Part shown: one piece after another, positions 61,760 through 64,000 of the stretch
Position numbering within the stretch: position 1 is the stretch's first letter
Layout: every line of letters begins with the position of its first letter
Source of the DNA: Photorhabdus luminescens subsp. luminescens
GTDB taxonomy: Bacteria > Pseudomonadota > Gammaproteobacteria > Enterobacterales > Enterobacteriaceae
NCBI RefSeq assembly: GCF_001083805.1
Contig: NZ_JXSK01000003.1
Coordinates: 372,001-436,000 of the forward strand
Length of the DNA: 64,000 nt
Reading direction: 5' to 3'
The notes under the pieces: generated by a model
Database searches by the model: none
Seen by the model: the letters and a program-made list of their open reading frames with translations, nothing else
What the model was told of the DNA's origin: nothing
Made by a program: the position numbers and the translations under genes

Positions 61760-64000
61760 ATGAACACACTCAAATCCGAATATGAAAACGCGTTAGTAGC
61801 AGGTTTTAATAATCTAACCGATATTTGTCATCTCTCTTTTGACGAACTTCGCAAAAAAGTGAAGGACAAACTCTCATGGTCACAGACCCAAAGCTTATAT
61901 CTTGAAGCACAGCAAGTGCAAAAGGACAATCTCCTGCATGAAGCCCATATTCTGAAACGCGCCAATCCTCATTTACAAAGTGCGGTCCATCTTGCCCTGA
62001 CAACACCTCATGCTGACCAGCAAGGTTATAATAGCAGATTTGGCAATCGCGCCAGCAAATATACAGCCCCAGGCGCAATTTCTTCCATGTTTTCTCCTGC
62101 GGCTTATTTAGCTGAACTTTATCGTCAGGCACGGAATTTACATGATGAAAATTCTATTTATCATTTGGATACACGGCGTCCGGATCTAAAATCATTGGTG
62201 CTCAGCCAGAAAAATATGGATACGGAGATTTCCACACTTTCTCTGTCTAATGACATGTTGCTAGAGGGTATTAAAACTCTGTTCAAGGACAAGCTGCTGG
62301 AGGCTCTGAAGAATATTAAATCTCTGTCCAAGGACGAGCTGCTGGAGGCTTTGAAGAATATTAAACCTCTGTCCAAGGACGATCTGCTGGAGGCTTTGAA
62401 GAATATTAAACCTCTGTCCAAGGACGATCTGCTGGAGGCTTTGAAGAATATTAAACCTCTGTCCAAGGACGATCTGCTGGAGGCTTTGAAGAATATTAAA
62501 CCTCTGTCCAAGGACGATCTGCTGGAGGCTTTGAAGAATATTAAACCTCTGTCCAAGGACGATCTGCTGGAGGCTTTGAAGAATATTAAACCTCTGTCCA
62601 AGGACGATCTGCTGGAGGCTTTGAAGAATATTAAACCTCTGTCCAAGGACGATCTACAGGAATGTATTGAAATTCTATTCAATCTGGACAGCCACACTAA
62701 AGTAATGAAAGCGTTATCCAATTTCCGCGTTTCTGGCATGATGCCATATCACGATGCTTATGAAAGCGTGCGTAAGGTTGTTCAATTACAGGCTCCGGTG
62801 TTTGAACACGTTGTTAGTACATCACTAGAAACGACTATCGATGAACTAAAATATCAAGCTTCTTTGTTGGAAATTAATTCTTCTGTCTCGCCTAAATTAT
62901 TTACTATCTTGACTGAAGAAATTACTACAATCAATGCAAGAAGTCTCTATGAGGAAAATTTTGGTAATATTAAACCTTCTCTAATAGGAAAACCGGAATA
63001 TCTGAAAAGTTATTACAATCTGAGTGATGAAGAGTTTAGCGATTTCATTAAAATAAGAACTATACTTCTTCCAGAAGAAGAAATAGCAATTACTGATCTT
63101 GCATCGCGTACTACTAGTACACAACAGACTATCGAAAATCCTGATTATCGTGCTCTATTGAAAATTAATAAGTTTATTCGTCTATTCAAAGCTATAAACT
63201 TATCACCGACGGTATTAAGTGGAATCCTCCGCAGCATCAGCACAGAATTCAATATCAATAAAGAAATATTACAAAAAATCTTTCGTGTTAAATACTATAT
63301 GCAACGTTATGGTATTGACACTGAGACTGCATTAATACTATGCAAGGTACCAATTTCACAATATATCAATGACGGACATCTAAGTCAGTTTGATCGTTTA
63401 TTTAATTCCCCCAAACTGAATGGTCAAGATTTTTCCGTCAATGGTACTCAGAATATTGATTTAACCCTAAGCAGTACCAACAACTGGAATAAAACAGTAC
63501 TTAAACGTGCTTTTAACCTCGATGATATCTCATTAAATCGACTACTAAAAATTACCAATCCGGTCAATACTACCGAAATGATAACTAATGATATAGAGAA
63601 TCTTTCTCATCTCTATAGGACAAAATTACTGGCAGATATCCATCAGTTAACTATTGATGAACTGGGGTTACTGTTGGAAGCCATAGGTAAAGGAACAACC
63701 AATTTATCTGAGATTACTCCTGACAATCTGGTTACTCTAATTAACAAACTCTATGCTGTCACTAGCTGGCTACGTACACAAAAGTGGAGTGTCTATCAGT
63801 TGTTTATGATGACTACTGATAAATATAACAAAACCCTAACCCCGGAAATACGGAATTTACTGGATACCGTCTACAATGGCTTGCAAGATTTTAATAAGAA
63901 GATGTTGAAAGCTGAAGAAGATCTAGAGAAAACCAAAAAGAAATTGCAGAGCGCCAAGGAAAATCTGGAAAAATTCCCGGAAAACCAGCCACAACTCCAA
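61760..64000 (+). CDS. TcdA-like Tc toxin A component (TcA), second copy, 5' part
   Basis: The first 747 codons of a second TcA; the gene continues past the right edge. It keeps the full N-terminus (NNLTDICHLSFDELRKKVKD) missing from the first copy, then ILKRANPHLQSAVH and APGAISSMFSPAAYLAELYR. After LLEGIKTL comes an insertion of 15-residue repeats (LSKDDLLEALKNIKP), then the usual HTKVMKALSNFRVSGMMPYH. The beta domain seen at 273-400 of the first copy is absent, replaced by a short linker before LLKINKFIRLFKAI. At the window edge, KAEEDLEKTKKKLQSAKENL starts a coiled coil where the first copy has KDKADLLHVMAPY. Confidence 0.93.
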   Translation, partial: MNTLKSEYENALVAGFNNLTDICHLSFDELRKKVKDKLSWSQTQSLYLEAQQVQKDNLLHEAHILKRANPHLQSAVHLALTTPHADQQGYNSRFGNRASKYTAPGAISSMFSPAAYLAELYRQARNLHDENSIYHLDTRRPDLKSLVLSQKNMDTEISTLSLSNDMLLEGIKTLFKDKLLEALKNIKSLSKDELLEALKNIKPLSKDDLLEALKNIKPLSKDDLLEALKNIKPLSKDDLLEALKNIKPLSKDDLLEALKNIKPLSKDDLLEALKNIKPLSKDDLLEALKNIKPLSKDDLQECIEILFNLDSHTKVMKALSNFRVSGMMPYHDAYESVRKVVQLQAPVFEHVVSTSLETTIDELKYQASLLEINSSVSPKLFTILTEEITTINARSLYEENFGNIKPSLIGKPEYLKSYYNLSDEEFSDFIKIRTILLPEEEIAITDLASRTTSTQQTIENPDYRALLKINKFIRLFKAINLSPTVLSGILRSISTEFNINKEILQKIFRVKYYMQRYGIDTETALILCKVPISQYINDGHLSQFDRLFNSPKLNGQDFSVNGTQNIDLTLSSTNNWNKTVLKRAFNLDDISLNRLLKITNPVNTTEMITNDIENLSHLYRTKLLADIHQLTIDELGLLLEAIGKGTTNLSEITPDNLVTLINKLYAVTSWLRTQKWSVYQLFMMTTDKYNKTLTPEIRNLLDTVYNGLQDFNKKMLKAEEDLEKTKKKLQSAKENLEKFPENQPQLQ
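62279..62683 (+). repeat. 45-bp in-frame tandem repeats in the second TcA gene
   Basis: Units begin at 62279, 62324, 62369, 62414, 62459, 62504, 62549 and 62594, with a degenerate ninth at 62639. Each encodes L-S-K-D-D-L-L-E-A-L-K-N-I-K-P. Unit 1 differs as LFKDKLLEALKNIKS and unit 2 has E for D; units 3-8 appear identical. The heptad-like Leu spacing predicts a helical rod. Near-identity at DNA level implies recent expansion by slippage or unequal crossing-over. Confidence 0.97.

Noticed and set aside
62279..62683. Regular repeats that could suggest a CRISPR array
   Set aside because: Units are directly adjacent without spacers, 45 bp long, and keep the reading frame of a toxin gene.
62161..62739. 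A 192-codon minus-strand frame with repeats of SSLDRGLIFFKA
   Set aside because: It is the antisense reading of the 45-bp repeats of the TcA gene; the plus-strand frame is the one with homology outside the repeat.
45197..64000. A TcB (TcdB/TcaC-like) gene completing the toxin complex
   Set aside because: No SpvB-like long frame is present; a TcB must come from elsewhere or beyond the right edge.

Overview
The window looks like a Photorhabdus chromosome (close to P. luminescens). Three things support this: an enterobacterial housekeeping block in near E. coli order, six ERIC elements of the Photorhabdus type, and insecticidal toxin complex genes (a TccC-like TcC and two TcdA-like TcA genes). 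I identify this from recalled family knowledge; no database search was run.

Layout. 1-14.2 kb is core: ruvX end, yggR, yggS, proC, yggT, rdgB, hemW, then an AT-rich insert with one unknown membrane-like gene, an orphan iron-type ABC binding protein next to a 31-bp palindrome, and yggN, glsB, yggL, trmB, mutY, yggX, mltC. It ends at a tRNA-Phe gene. 14.2-20.3 kb is a foreign-looking stretch just past that tRNA: integrase remnant, unknown genes, a LysR regulator, an SDR enzyme and 1.6 kb without convincing genes. 20.3-26.3 kb is a chaperone-usher fimbrial operon with two tandem adhesin-like genes separated by a relic of an usher 3' end. A phosphopantetheinyl transferase follows.

27.3-50.5 kb is the 4-hydroxyphenylacetate (homoprotocatechuate) degradation system: hpaR, hpaG1, hpaG2, hpaE, hpaD, hpaF, a Bcr-type MFS pump, a succinate-semialdehyde dehydrogenase, hpaH, hpaI, hpaX, hpaA and hpaBC. 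HpaBC hydroxylates 4-hydroxyphenylacetate. HpaD, E, G, F and H carry the ring-cleavage product to 4-hydroxy-2-oxoheptanedioate. HpaI would release pyruvate and succinate semialdehyde, which the inserted dehydrogenase could oxidise. hpaI carries a one-base frameshift near codon 28, so the last step may be lost. The cluster is split between hpaA and hpaBC by about 9.2 kb of accessory DNA (39.2-48.4 kb).

That accessory segment is the most striking part. It has an orphan T6SS hcp gene, an effector with an RNase A-like C-terminus of the CDI toxin type, and seven tandem CdiI-like immunity paralogues. One paralogue is cut by an ERIC element at a TA dinucleotide. Between them lies a decayed 3' end of the toxin gene, so the array looks like accumulated immunity genes from past toxin modules. 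Next come an SDR gene and a TccC-like gene whose C-terminal toxin looks like a papain-fold (Tox-PL) enzyme.

50.5-64 kb holds a peptide transporter, a methyltransferase, and two tandem TcdA-like genes with homologous leaders. The first is shorter than TcdA, appears to lack a block of receptor-binding domains and has a charged coiled-coil insertion. The second runs off the window; it carries eight in-frame copies of a 45-bp repeat and a second coiled-coil insertion beginning at the window edge. No TcB gene, CRISPR array or intact transposase is visible.
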